Below are positions 1-11,450 of a DNA stretch of 64,000 bases, one piece after another. Position 1 is the stretch's first letter. Every line of letters starts with the position of its first letter. This stretch comes from Aphrophora alni (Eukaryota > Arthropoda > Insecta > Hemiptera > Aphrophoridae). The notes beneath the pieces were generated by a model, which saw nothing but the letters and a program-made list of their open reading frames with translations, did not search any database and was not told the DNA's origin. The translations under genes and the position numbers were made by a program. The DNA lies in contig OY740769.1 in assembly GCA_963513935.1 (NCBI GenBank), forward strand, positions 73,363,712 to 73,427,711. Reading direction: 5' to 3'.

Positions 1-1059
1 TGCATCAAAATAATTCTATAAAAGTAGATTTGAACAATATAGTGGAGTAGTTTCTAAAACAAAAGATATTATTAAACGGACAAAGACTTATATGTTGAAT
101 GGCCTATTATGTAGAAAGAACAATGACGGTATCTCGTGACATCGTGTCATCGGCTAAGTGATGAACAGTTTTAAATGTAAAAGAGAACTAATGAACTTGC
201 TAGATAATTATAAAATGCATTTTAGTTTGAACGATGAAAGTGGATTCATATGCCTCGTTTGCAAAGAACGACTAAGCATCCCTACGTAGTTAGAACCACA
301 TGTCTTCAAGTTGAAAATATCTTCAAACTGGTTATACAACACATAAAATTGTAATTTCTGTATAATATAAAATATAATTTATCTCATGTTTGTTAAAGAT
401 AATCTCATTTTTTTTTTTATATAATTTCATAATTAATTAAGATCAAGAATTTTTATATAGAATCAAATCAACAAAGGTTGATTAATTTAAATTCTATATT
501 CAAATAAAAGTAAAGTAATAATTAAATAACAGATATTTTGATCTGTTTTTCCTTTTTTGTTCTTTTAAATAAATAATTTCTGTTGCAACGTAATTTAAAG
601 TCATGTTTTTTAACAAAGTATACATATGAATATACTAAAATAATTTGATAGGATGTTATTTATAATAAATTTATTTAATGTAATAATTGATGATATATTT
701 CATGTAATAATCTTGTTTGTTTGTTGTTTCATAAACTCATGTTAAAATTTCAGAAGCAAGTGTTCTCATTTCCAATGACAAAAATCACTGTAAGTACACT
801 TTTTAAAGAACTCACACCCGAGACCATAAATATTTAATCTTTTTTTATTATTATTCAAAATTGATGTTAATTCATCTGGCGCCCATAAAGCTGTGCAAAT
901 TTTAAATACAGTAAAATTAAATTCATTTTTTTTTAAAGATAACATTTATAAATGAACCCTTAAGGTCATGCATTTTTAAAAAGTTACACCGCTATTCAAT
1001 ACGATTTCTATTATAATAAATTTTTACTCAAATTAACCCTTTTTGGTATTACAATGTAT
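1..1059. other. AT-rich gene-free stretch
   Basis: No open frame of coding character was found on either strand. The stretch is AT-rich with poly-T/poly-A runs. The LINE relic begins at its right edge. Confidence 0.6.
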
Positions 1060-2335
1060 AGTGTCATTCTATGGTGGCCTAAAGTAGAATTCCAGAGATC
1101 AACTGTAAGACTGGTAGGAATTCAGAGACTTGCCAGTCTTGTGGAAACTGGAGCTGTTTTTAGTGCCCCCTAATGTATCTTTGGACTATTGCCTTAACAT
1201 TCTTCCTATAGACCTGTTTATTAAGACAGAGGCTAGGAAGAGTGCTTATACCATATAATGCAACTGTTTATAGAAGCACTCCCATGGTAAGTTGGGTGAC
1301 TCTAAAATAACAGCAATGGTCGTAGGGGATTATGTATTAGACATGATCTCTGACCACATGAAATCATGTCACTCCTTCTCAAAGTCATTTGTAGTGATCA
1401 TACCAGAACACAAGAATTGGTCTGAGAGAAGAAGACCTATACCTCTAGGAGAACTGGAGTGGTTTACAGATGGTTCAAAAACTAAAGGTGGAACAGGGGC
1501 AGGATTCTGTGAGAGGAACTTGGTCAGACAAATATGCTACCAATGGGAGTTCACCCCACAGTGTTCCAGTCAAAAATAACAGTTCTAATTGAATGTGCCC
1601 AAGAAAATCTGACATGGGTACAGGGATCAGGAAACTCGTATCTATGACAACAGTCAGGCAGCCTTGAAAGAAATAGATTCAAAAGAATTTAGGTCAAAGC
1701 TAGTTTGGGATTGATTCAAGACCTTATCAGAGCTTATAGCCATAACAATGTTACTATTTGTTGGGTCCCAGGAAATGCTGGAATTAGCGTAAATGAGAAC
1801 GCTGAGATGCTGGCAAATAAAGCATCAGCAGCAAAATTCATAAGACCAGAGCCTTTTTGTGAAATCTCCAAGAAAAGGGCTATGTTCACCATCAACACTT
1901 GTGCAAAGAAAGAGCATGAGACAAGGTGGAGAAACAGTTCAGGTCTAAGAGTGAGTAGACTCACACTTCAAAAATTGCATCAGATCTTATCAAGTTAAGC
2001 CGGTGTAATATAAGAAAAGTGGTAGACTGGATCACAAGACATGGCCACTTTAGAAAACTTATGAACAGTATGAGAATCTTGACAGCGGTACCTCTGTGCA
2101 GGAGATGTAGAATGCTTGATGAGACTGCACCAGTCTTGAGCAGGTGAGGATAGTCATCTTTGGACATGTAGAGAAAGGCCTAACAATTCCCTAAGACAAC
2201 CTCATAGAAAAGATCCTTAAGTTCGTAGAGCTTGTGGATCTATAGGATGATGATTTAGGAGCACAATAAGCCTCAATGGCTGAAGTCCCTTGGGTAACAA
2301 GGAGTACCCAAAGTGAATTGAATTGAATTGAAAGT
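1060..2335 (+). pseudogene. Degraded non-LTR retrotransposon 3' end with RNase H domain
   Basis: This is the 3' part of a LINE-type polyprotein, broken by stops and frame slips. From about 1072 the frame reads WWPKVEFQ and then QRLASL, the post-reverse-transcriptase segment typical of R1/I/Jockey-type elements. It continues through PIDLFIKTEARKSAY (about 1208-1250). The RNase H domain follows: EWFTDGSKTKGGTGAGF (about 1458-1510), the first-Asp region, then NSQAALKEID in another frame (about 1650), then ICWVPGNAGISVNENAEMLA (about 1755-1815). The usual PGHAGI His is Asn here, so a catalytic-site residue is lost. A Cys-rich tail (LCRRCRMLDE, about 2095) follows. The 5' portion (endonuclease, most of the RT) is absent, as in 5'-truncated insertions. 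An element with the same RNase H style lies at 22.2 kb. The clade is uncertain (I, R1 or Jockey group). Confidence 0.85.
2315..2332 (+). repeat. (GAATT)n tail of the LINE relic
   Basis: Three GAATT units plus GAA close the LINE relic in place of a poly-A tail. Short tandem tails are known for some non-LTR clades such as I-type elements. This marks the probable 3' end of the insertion. Confidence 0.6.
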
Positions 2336-2575
2336 ACAGAACAATGTAACAGTCATACATCCATTTGTTTTCTTTCATAAAATATAACTATTCAAATTGT
2401 GTATACATTTTTATCAGACGGTTTGTATATATTGTCACTTTTCACATCGGGTTACTAGCTATTCTATACCCGCTTCATAGAATAATGCTCACTATAACCA
2501 CTGTCACACAGCATTTTCGGCATCATCATTATCAATAAATATATGCTTGACTTGTGAGATAATATTAGATAGAAT

Positions 2576-2738
2576 AAAACTCGAAAACAATATCTCACAA
2601 AAATTACATTTACTTAATCAAATGTGTTTCAACAACAAAGTGGCCATCCTCAGTGATACATGACTTACAATAACTAAACTATAACTAACTCATAGTTTAG
2701 TAAATGTAATTTTTGTGAGGTCATGTGTTTGAGTTTTC
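2576..2738. repeat. Short hairpin (inverted repeat) element
   Basis: Arms at about 2576-2616 and 2698-2738 are inverted copies. Both contain CTCACAAAAATTACATTTAC when read on the matching strand, preceded by AAACTC. The roughly 80-bp spacer holds a second small inverted repeat (ACTAAACTA ... TAGTTTAGT). This is consistent with a tiny foldback/MITE relic. There is no coding content. Confidence 0.7.
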
Positions 2739-2779
2739 ATCATTTACAACATAGTGCTGGCCGGTTAGGGGTTGCTTTA

Positions 2780-3125
2780 GATGCAGAAACAAGTGATTGT
2801 CCGTTGTTGCCAACTATGGGCTGAAAGGTTGATGCTCTCACTGCTTCAGTCAAACTGTGTGATCTTGTCTTTTGTGGAACAAGCAACATGTGTTGAGCAT
2901 TGTCATGATCCAAAGAACTCCATGACTAAGGATCCCGTTCCTTCTGTTTTGAATTGCATGACTTAGTTTTTTGAGAGTCTCGCATATATTTCAGCATTTA
3001 CTGTTTCATCTCTTCATAAAAAAGTGCATATAGTTTTTCATGTTGTGTTTTCTCAAGGATTTTGTGTGTTTTCATTCCATAAACTGCTACTTGGATTCCG
3101 GAGTGATGTGGAATCAGGTTTTCCA
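2780..3125 (-). pseudogene. Mariner-like transposase fragment
   Basis: On the minus strand the translation reads TVNAEIYARLSKN, a stop, then VMQFKTEGTGSLVMEFFGS. After a one-base slip it reads HDNAQHML, then ACSTKDKITQFD. This follows the order of mariner transposases (TINAEIY..TL..L..AIQ..RRGML..G..LLHDNARPHVA..TKDKI..FGWE). HDNA, which carries the second catalytic Asp, lies at about 2888-2908. The third Asp region (SPDLAPSD) and both termini are not visible, and stops interrupt every frame. It is a short dead relic of the SETMAR/mariner type rather than of the other mariner-like elements in the window. Confidence 0.65.
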
Positions 3126-3130
3126 CGTAC

Positions 3131-4609
3131 ATATACCAGGTCTTCGGTCACTATTATGCTTTTAAAACATTGAATTCATCATAGTATTAGGTGAAAAAAT
3201 ATAAAATACTTACAAGTTGTTTGGGTTTGTGAAAATCAGACAGAAATTTATCACCTAATATGTTTTGTCTGTCACAGTTTCATCAAGAATACTTCATGTA
3301 ATTAAAGGACAATCATTAGAAGGTAAAGAAATCATAAACTATCAACACATTTCCACGGGTCTTACATTTCTTGGATTTAATAAAACGGATAACCATATTT
3401 TCCAATTAGCAGGATCTTGAATAGAGTTCCACATTTTATATAATCAAAACAAACGGAATAGACACTCTGGTCTAGCTTTAATGCCATCTTCTGTGAAAAG
3501 CCAAAGAACCAAGGAGGGTAGTGTAGAGTGGTGATTGTAGCGCTGCGGTTACCATGCAGTAAAACGATACATACTTTCCTAGATACAACTTGTATAAACT
3601 AAAAATAAATAAATAATTACTTTTTTCTCTTTATACCACTAAATATATAGATTTTTATCTATCTCAGCCATTTGGGACTGTGTGCTCTTGTATTGTGCAG
3701 TATGTTTTTGGACTTAAAAACTGCATGCTATTGGTTAATGTATTGTAATGTTTGTTGGGTGGCTTACACTATACTATGTTCGATCAGTTTAAAATATTAC
3801 TGTACATATCGGGAACAATATGTTATGGAAGAATATAGTAGCAATTACTTCATTAATATCTGTTACTACATTCATTACATAGCAAGGAACAATATATTTT
3901 AGCATTGGCATATTATGATTATTTATTATAGTTAAAGTAATAATATGTCAAACAAATGTGATTTAAAGCTAGTATACATTAAAAAATGTAGAAAAAGTTT
4001 TCTATCATTGAAAATGATATTAATTGTTATAACATTTTAGATGTTATATAAAATTTATTTTAATGATTTAATTTACTTAATTAAATTTGTTTTGAATTAT
4101 TATGAAACATTTATGAATTTACCTTTAAACTTTATTAGCCACCTAATTGCGCTAATCTATTTCTGGCAATTAATTTTTTTTATTAGATTTCTATTGAAAT
4201 CTTAGCAAAACTAAGATGGTTGAATTAAATTAATTTCACAAAACAATTTTCTACTTTTTAACCATCTTCTGGATTTATTATCAGATAATTATTTATATAA
4301 CAAGAATCAATTCAATTAATTATTCATTTCAATCTTAAGACTACTTCATTCTCTCACACTTTCATTCTTTAAAACTAATTTATGCTAATACACAATATTT
4401 AATGGATGACAATTTAAAAATCTTAATTTATTATTCAATGTACATAAAAAACTCTACGAATGTCTCTACAGATCTTGTCTTAATGTTCTTATTAATTTTA
4501 TATCAAATCTTTTACAAAAACAATTTTCTTTAATTTAATTATATTATTTTCAAATTACTTTTATTTTTCCGGCTAGCTCAATTACTTTCTTTTAATTTAA
4601 TTTATAAAA
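3131..4609. other. AT-rich gene-free stretch
   Basis: No supportable gene. Open frames here (for example 3672-3902) are short, Cys/Tyr-rich and without recognisable domains. Sequence around 3510-3600 is slightly less AT-rich but could not be matched to a tRNA or SINE head by eye. Confidence 0.5.
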
Positions 4610-5570
4610 AAAACTTGACTCTTAATCTCGGGCATGGGAACTTTTTATGACTCATCAAAGTGAAATACTAGATTCTAATGATTATTAATTATAAATTTTG
4701 GTACTTATCAAACAGTTACGCCTCGTCCTCTTTTTTTGCACTTGTACACAAACACAATCACTAACGATGCACTAAACACATGTATCCTTATCCTGGGAGG
4801 TTGGATGTTGCAATTCCTGGTTCATTGACGGATGGTGAATCTCTGGTGTTACGTCCGCTAAACTCTGTTTGGTCTCCTTACTCGTTCTCAAACTAACTAT
4901 TAATTTCGACGCGATGATTCTCTCCTCTTCCTTTATAACTTTAATACTCCTTGACTTTAATTATGATTACTAAAAAACTACAAAAAAAACTACTAAATTT
5001 TGTGGCGACTCTGCCTTTAAGTTATTCGACAACTTTGAATTAAACCCTCAGGTTCTCAGTTTAACTCTTAACACCTCCTTACTCTCATACTCTGATTCCC
5101 AGCTGTAAGCTAAGACCTACACACTCTCATCCCCAGTTTTAGACTGACGCTTCTTCCCGTTGGATTTTGCCTCTCCCGATTTCCAAGTTCAGCGTCTTAC
5201 TCGCCTATTGGTCAATATCTCATTTTTTGAAACTCAGGTCTCTTCTGATTGGACATCCAAACTTTCTAAAAACGTTACTTTTTTTTACGTGCGTTGACTT
5301 CGCCTCTCGGAGATACCGTTAGGTATTTACTTTCTCATTTTTTCTATGTTCCCTGTTTATGACATGCAGCTGCCTTGAGTAGCAAAACTCCGTTATGTTT
5401 GTGCCTTTTTTTTATTTATGTCGGCGAACTTTCTTCCCTCAAAGAAAACAGAATGTTTTCTTTTCCTTGTCCTTGTCACGTTCGTCAATTAGTACAGTTA
5501 TCTCTCCAACTTAACTTTGCAGCTGCTATGTCGGTATGGTTTGCTTGTTAACGTGTGTTTTGTCTCAATT
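4610..5570. other. Pyrimidine-rich, higher-GC block without ORF
   Basis: This ~0.95 kb block is visibly C/T-rich on the plus strand and stands out from its AT-rich flanks. It has no long frame. Such strand-skewed, ORF-free blocks can be solo LTRs or untranslated parts of retroelements, but I could not define termini, a primer-binding site or a target duplication. Confidence 0.35.
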
Positions 5571-6937
5571 TACTTATTCTTACATTTATTTATTAATACA
5601 GTATTAACTTTTTTTATCGATTATTATTATTCTAATATTTGATATTAGGCATTAATTAATTATTTATCATTTGTGATCGTTTGAGATCGTTATATTATTG
5701 TATTTAAATGTTAAAATCTGTCTTTGCTTTAGCCATACATGTTTAACCAACTTTCAGTGCTTTTGTTTTTTATACTATTACTGATTAATTATACCCAGTT
5801 TCTATTAATAGAAGTTATGTATCAACTATTCAGTTAATTCTACTTATAAACTGAATGTACCAAATTCTGAAAATTGAGACAGAGTTATTAATTGTTGAAC
5901 TCGTAGACTGTTAATTAAATGGCTGTTGTAGATGTCCAGGTATGTAAGTTTCTAGAGTTGAATTCTTTTTATTTTTCCTAAGATTTCTTTATGAAGTGGC
6001 CATTTCTTCTATGTATGGGTTCAAGGATAAGAGTAAGAACCAGGTAGCTGAAAGTCTGGGAGATAACTATGTACACTAACCAGACCAGGAGCATGTAAAA
6101 ATAGGATTCTTAGGTGAAAGTATACCATTAAACAGACTATGATTCTGGACCCTAACTACTCTTCTTCATATTCTTCTTTCTCTTTATTCTTAGTGCTTGG
6201 ATGCAAGAAGTCTATTTTAGTTGAGGTACGACCAATCAATTCGACCATATTACTTAGTGTAAAAAAAGCTAATTTGATGCAGTAGAAAAAGATAATTATA
6301 TTCAATATGTATCATTGTTAATCAATGATTAAAGTTAAACTCTGATTTTGTAAGCTTACTAGCTTAAAAATTCTTGAAATACTAGTTAAATAAATATAAG
6401 AATGTTGAAGAATAAGGTATAGTTATCTATAATATTCATTTTAATCTTAAACATATACGGAAGTAAAATATATGGAAGTAAATTTTAAAAGAAACGCCAA
6501 ATAATATAATTGAAGGATCAAATATTTATTTAAGATGTATTTATAAGTGTACTATTGTTCCAAAGAATTTTTATATTTAATAAACACAAAAGTAGTTTAT
6601 TTTATTTATTCAGAGTGGCAATACGTGAATAATAAATTTGTTTAGGCACAAATCAAACAACAAACATTAATAATCAAAATCTATTGAACAATATGATGTA
6701 TTAATGGAAGTAATCTATATCGGTATATGTTTTTATTTATGAAAAAGAACTGAATTAGTAAACAGCCATAATGGTAACAGACATTGTCTATATAAGCTAC
6801 TTTCCTCAAAACAGATATAAAACCCTAAAAACGTAGCTGGCTACAGTATATATTTCTTGAAGAGAGTATTGATAATTGAAAGTGAATCATATACTAAATA
6901 ATGTGAGGTAAACAACTGTAATTGAAAGATATACTCA
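5571..6937. other. AT-rich gene-free stretch
   Basis: No coding features seen. Sequence is very AT-rich up to the start of the satellite array. Confidence 0.5.
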
Positions 6938-8150
6938 TTACATCAATTGATAGGCAGCTTGTAACACTGAACCAAGAGTTGTAATGAACTAAGAACACTT
7001 TTCGCATGACTCTTCATACAATTAAATTAACTTCCAATTCAAACCATCACTACAAGTTACATCAATTGATAGCAGTTTGTAACACTGAACCGAGAGTTGT
7101 AATGTACTAAGAACACTTTTCGCATGACTCTTCATACAATTAAATTAACTTCTAATTCAAACCATCACTACAAGTTACATCAATTGATAGCAGTTTGTAA
7201 CACTGAACCAAGAGTTGTAATGAACTAAGAACACTTTTCGCATGACTCTTCATACAATTAAATTAACTTCTAATTCAAACCATCACTACAAGTTACATCA
7301 ATTGATAGCAGTTTGTAACACTGAACCAAGAGTTGTAATGAACTAAGAACACTTTTCGCATGACTCTTCATACAATTAAATTAACTTCTAATTCAAACCA
7401 TCACTACAAGTTACATCAATTGATAGCAGTTTGTAACACTGAACCAAGAGTTGTAATGAACTAAGAACACTTTTCGCATGACTCTTCATACAATTAAATT
7501 AACTTCTAATTCAAACCATCACTACAAGTTACATCAATTGATAGGCAGCTTGTAACACTGAACCAAGAGTTGTAATGTACTAAGAACACTTTTTGCATGA
7601 CTCTTCATACAATTAAATTAACTTCTAATTCAAACCATCACTAAACATTACATCAATTTGCATCAATTGATAGGCAGCTTGTAACACTGAACCAAGAGTT
7701 GTAATGAACTAAGAACACTTTTCGCATGACTCTTCATACAATTAAATTAACTTCTAATTCAAACCATCACTACAAGTTACATCAATTGATAGGCAGCTTG
7801 TAACACTGAACCAAGAGTTGTAATGTACTAAGAACACTTTTCGCATGACTCTTCATACAATTAAATTAACTTCTAATTCAAACCATCACTACAAGTTACA
7901 TCAATTGATAGGCAGCTTGTAACACTGAACCAAGAGTTGTAATGTACTAAGAACACTTTTTGCATGACTCTACATACAATTAAATTAACTTCTAATTCAA
8001 ACTATCACTAAACATTACATCAATTTGCATCAATTGATAGGCAGCTTGTAACACTGAACCAAGAGTTGTATTGAACTAAGAACACTTTTCGCATGACTCT
8101 TCATACAATTAAATTAACTTCTAATTCAAACCATCACTAAAAGTTACATC
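6938..8150. repeat. 118-bp tandem satellite, about 10 copies
   Basis: The landmark GCATGACTCT recurs with the preceding base (C, or T in two copies) at 7003, 7121, 7239, 7357, 7475, 7594, 7723, 7842, 7961 and 8090, giving spacings of 118, 118, 118, 118, 119, 129, 119, 119, 129. The 119-bp monomers carry GATAGGCAGC instead of GATAGCAGT. The 129-bp monomers carry a small duplication (CATCAATTTGCATCAATTG). Copies 6-10 follow a 367-bp trimer pattern. Divergence between copies is low. No open frame runs through the array. Confidence 0.95.
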
Positions 8151-8229
8151 AATTATGAGCTGTTTAAATAGAAAAATGAAATAGTGGCAATTAAAAATAA
8201 ATTTTGCTTTTAATATGAATTAAATAATG

Positions 8230-8447
8230 TGCGCCTTCAAATCCATGGGCAGTTTTACGCTGTGCAGTATTTTCGGTAAGAAGACGGTCGTGACGATTTT
8301 CGTTTTGTTAAGAAATCGGCCACAGAAACTTTGGTTAAAGAGATGTTTTTTTAATCAAACCGTTGTTTCTGTTAGAGAAGAAATCCGTGGTGAATTTTCA
8401 GTCAGAATAATTCCATCGCAAAAGAATAATACGAAGATGAAAATGTG
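8230..8447 (+). pseudogene. Mariner-like transposase N-terminal (HTH) relic
   Basis: The frame ending at 8448 contains VVSVREEIRGEFSVRIIPS, preceded in a neighbouring frame by LVKEMFFNQT. This resembles the first helix-turn-helix of arthropod Tc1/mariner transposases (VKEYF.N..SVVSVRR.FR.EFG.R..PS..TI). The DDE domain is missing: the frame stops at 8446-8448 and AT-rich sequence follows. The match is short, so the assignment is tentative. It abuts the 118-bp satellite. Confidence 0.4.
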
Positions 8448-8504
8448 AGCTATTGTTAGATTTTAAATCTATAAGATTGCCTCGACCTATACCGCCTCTT
8501 GCAT

Positions 8505-8860
8505 CTACTTCAACTTGCATTAGGTCAACTTGAACACAGCTTTTACTTTATATAAAACTATATAATAGAAATCCCATTGAATACCAAACAAATGTAATAC
8601 TATACAATATGTTTCATTATTATTAATCTTTCCGCGGATTTACGTAACTTGCATTACGTCAACTCGAGTATAGCTTAGTATTTTTTTTTTAAAGTTTTTA
8701 GGAAAAGTGATATATTTAAATAAAAAAAGAAAATTGGAGGAAAAGTTCGATACACAATGTAATATAAAATTATACAATATAAATCCCATTCAATACAAAA
8801 CCAATGCAATACAATATGTTTCTTGGCTATTAAACTTTTCGCGGCTTTAAATTTATTCTG
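8505..8860. repeat. Diverged tandem duplication
   Basis: Two diverged copies lie head to tail. One starts near 8510 (CAACTTGCATTAGGTCAACT) and the other near 8649 (AACTTGCATTACGTCAACTC). Each continues with AATCCCATTNAATAC, then ACAATATGTTTC, then a TTTCGCGG-like segment. The second copy is lengthened by a T/A-rich insertion. Confidence 0.6.
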
Positions 8861-9252
8861 ATCGGTTCGCTTGTTCGCTCTTCTCAAAAATGGTTTCTTG
8901 TGTTCCCTCTGCAAGGAAAATAAACAAATAATTAATTACGATCATTATAATTACGATTTTTTTTTTAAATTCAGCTTTATTTAAAAGAAAGAACCATTGC
9001 AAACGATGTTATAAAGTATTATTTATATTATTATCATTGTTACTATTCATAAAAAATACTTGTTTTACAACCCCTAGCTTATTTAAGCTTAAAGCTTTAA
9101 ATTTTAAGCTTTAAAAAATAAAAATGCCCACCATTATAAATTGGTACAAGGTAGAAACTTGTTACTCGGTACAAAATTAGGTCATATTAGTCAACATAAA
9201 TGTCCCGAGTTTGAAGTTGATACCTTTATAGTTCAAAAGTTATGTTGAATTA

Positions 9253-9255
<3 letters not shown>

Positions 9256-9290
<35 letters not shown>

Positions 9291-9296
9291 GAGAGA
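9256..9296 (+). repeat. Poly-A tract of 41 A
   Basis: An uninterrupted run of 41 A, followed by ACAGAGAGACAGACGC. It could be the tail of a retroposed sequence reading left to right (the upstream 9120-9255 is non-coding) or a microsatellite. No target-site duplication was found by eye. Confidence 0.6.
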
Positions 9297-9299
9297 CAG

Positions 9300-11227
9300 A
9301 CGCTAAACGAAGCGAGATAAGACATATGTTTGTATATACTTTTTTGTTTTTTTTTTTACCCAAGATAACTTAAATAATTTGCCGGTTATTGGCAGTGCTG
9401 GGGGTAGGGGTGAGTGAGCCACTCTGAGTAGCAAGACACGGATGTTTTCACAAAAGTACCCCCGCCCACCCCCTCGCCTAGACCCGAGCAGTTCTGGTCG
9501 CGCGCACAGAAATTTTGACCGATCTGTAACATTGTGAATTTTGAGTTTTACTGATTTGTAAAGAAAGAGCGTATGTTTGAACATGATTGTTAATTATCCA
9601 TAGGTTTCAACATACCTTTGATTTTGTTTTATTATACTCTATTAGTTTCATGTCTGTTTATAGTACAGTAATCTGTTTAAAAAAATTATCATGATAGATA
9701 AGGATATATAATTTTGCTTATTCTGAAGATTAAAATTTGATTTGAAATTTATGTAGTCATAAATGAATTTGATTTTAGTTTTAAAATTCAAGTCTTATGA
9801 TAAGATTTTGAAATATTCTATTTCATCTTAGATCAAGCTCTTATTTTATGTATGTAATCATAAATATAAATAAAACCTTTTGTTAATAGTTCTTTGAAAG
9901 TTCTTTGAAAATGTTTTAAAATACTTATCCAATGAAATTTGTAATTTATATATGTGTGTTTATTATAATTTGTTTGTTCAAATAAACAAGATGTTCGTTT
10001 CAGTATAAAATACTTTTACTTTCCATCCATAATTCCATTAAGTACACTGTTTTAAAATAATCCACGCCCCATTAGAAAAGTAAATATTTGGTAATTATGT
10101 AATTGCCATGGCGCCCAACTTAAATCAATAAACATTAGTATAAAGTAAAGTTAGCTTCATTTTTCTAAATTAATACAATTGTCGCACAACGTGAGACATT
10201 TTTATTTAAAATAAACTCAATCCTCTTTTTTTATTAAATTATTACACCCTTCACTCCTTTTACTCGTAATTATTGATAATTTTAGAAGTTCTAAAACTTA
10301 CTAACAGTTAAAAGGCCCACTTCTATTTTTCTACTTTTGAAATAAAACAATGTTTTAAACAAGTAGGCCTATTTGAAATATACTTTTTAGTTTTTTTAAC
10401 CTTGAAGCAGTGCAGCATTTAAACAAATTGCGCCTCTAGGCAATCAAGTTGGTTTCGCCCCCCCCCCCAAATTGTTATCAATATTAAATTGTATCATTGT
10501 TTGACAAAACCACGTTGACCAAGCTACTCTGAATTAAAAAAAGTTTTTTTTAAATAAAATTATGGAAGAACATGAACCTGTTTTAAGCATTAGGCTACAA
10601 TTTCATTGAATACGCTTTGTGTCAATTTTTTTTTTCATAATAATACAGGATCTTAATCCTTGGTGTACTACTAGATAGGCGAGATCGTTGTTCTGAATAA
10701 AGGCATCCATTTTTTTGCTATACACAAATCTTTCGCTCTCAATAATTTTCGCACTGAAATTTTTTCTGCCTGCAATTTTTTTCGTACCCCCCCCCCCACC
10801 TAATCATATTTAACTGAACTTGCTAAGACTTTTCAATAGATTCGCATATTGCTAGGGTCTGACAATATAAAAATCCGAGGCGTGGGAGCTAAGGGAAGTG
10901 GGATTATTTTTAATGTAAACTCTATTAAACATTGAATTAAACATTGAGGTGGGTTTAAAGTTGATCAAAAGATTTGAATGTGACAGACGACCAAACCAGA
11001 AAAAAGAGCGTAACAATATTTTATTTCATTACTAGGAACAAACGTGATTGTTTTCGGTGTGCAATCGTGTTTACCGTATAAATACGATTAAACACTGAAA
11101 ATACACTTTTGTTACGTGTGATTAAAAACGTTTTTTATCATACGGAAAACCAAATTAAAGTAAACAAACAAAACAATAACAAAATTTTAGGTTAGTTTTT
11201 TTAATTTTAATAACAACATAGTCACAA
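9300..11227. other. Gene-free stretch with two 11-C runs
   Basis: No gene supported. Two runs of exactly 11 C occur at 10458-10468 and 10787-10797. A GC-richer patch at 9400-9520 gives a short minus-strand frame without recognisable domains. Confidence 0.45.
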
Positions 11228-11450
11228 CATAATAACAGTAGGTGATTTGTAGTATTTTGATAGTTGAGATAGGTAAACTAGTACAACGTCGTCATTTACA
11301 ATGTTTACATTTCTGTCATTTTTTCCACTTCAAAAACTTTTCATTTTCAGCTTCGTATGCACCTATAGATTTACTTGCTAATAACTCTCCCATTACTTCT
11401 TTTGCTTCTTTTAAAATACTATCAGCAATTTCTATTTCACTATCTTGCAT
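11228..11450 (-). pseudogene. Crypton-like tyrosine recombinase N-terminal fragment
   Basis: On the minus strand an ATG at 11450-11448 opens a 44-residue frame to a TGA at 11318-11316. It begins MQDSEIEIADSILKEAKE and ends with LLASKSIGAYEAEN followed by EKFLKWKK. After the break, a second frame (about 11296-11228) reads DDVVLVYLSQLSKYYKSPTV and stops at 11228. Together these match the N-terminal SAM-like part of arthropod Crypton/YR-type recombinases (LLP.KS...Y...Y..F..WK, then ..E..LLAYF..LS.KYKSPTS.W). The catalytic R-H-R-Y domain is not visible downstream on this strand. Whether this is a truncated transposon copy or an exon of a domesticated gene cannot be decided here. Known family members include both mobile elements and host genes. 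The 150-residue plus-strand frame across the same bases looks like a shadow. Confidence 0.55.

Noticed and set aside
3500..3600. tRNA or tRNA-derived SINE head near GTAGCGCTGCGGTTACCATG
   Set aside because: No convincing A and B boxes at the right spacing and no cloverleaf arms found by eye.
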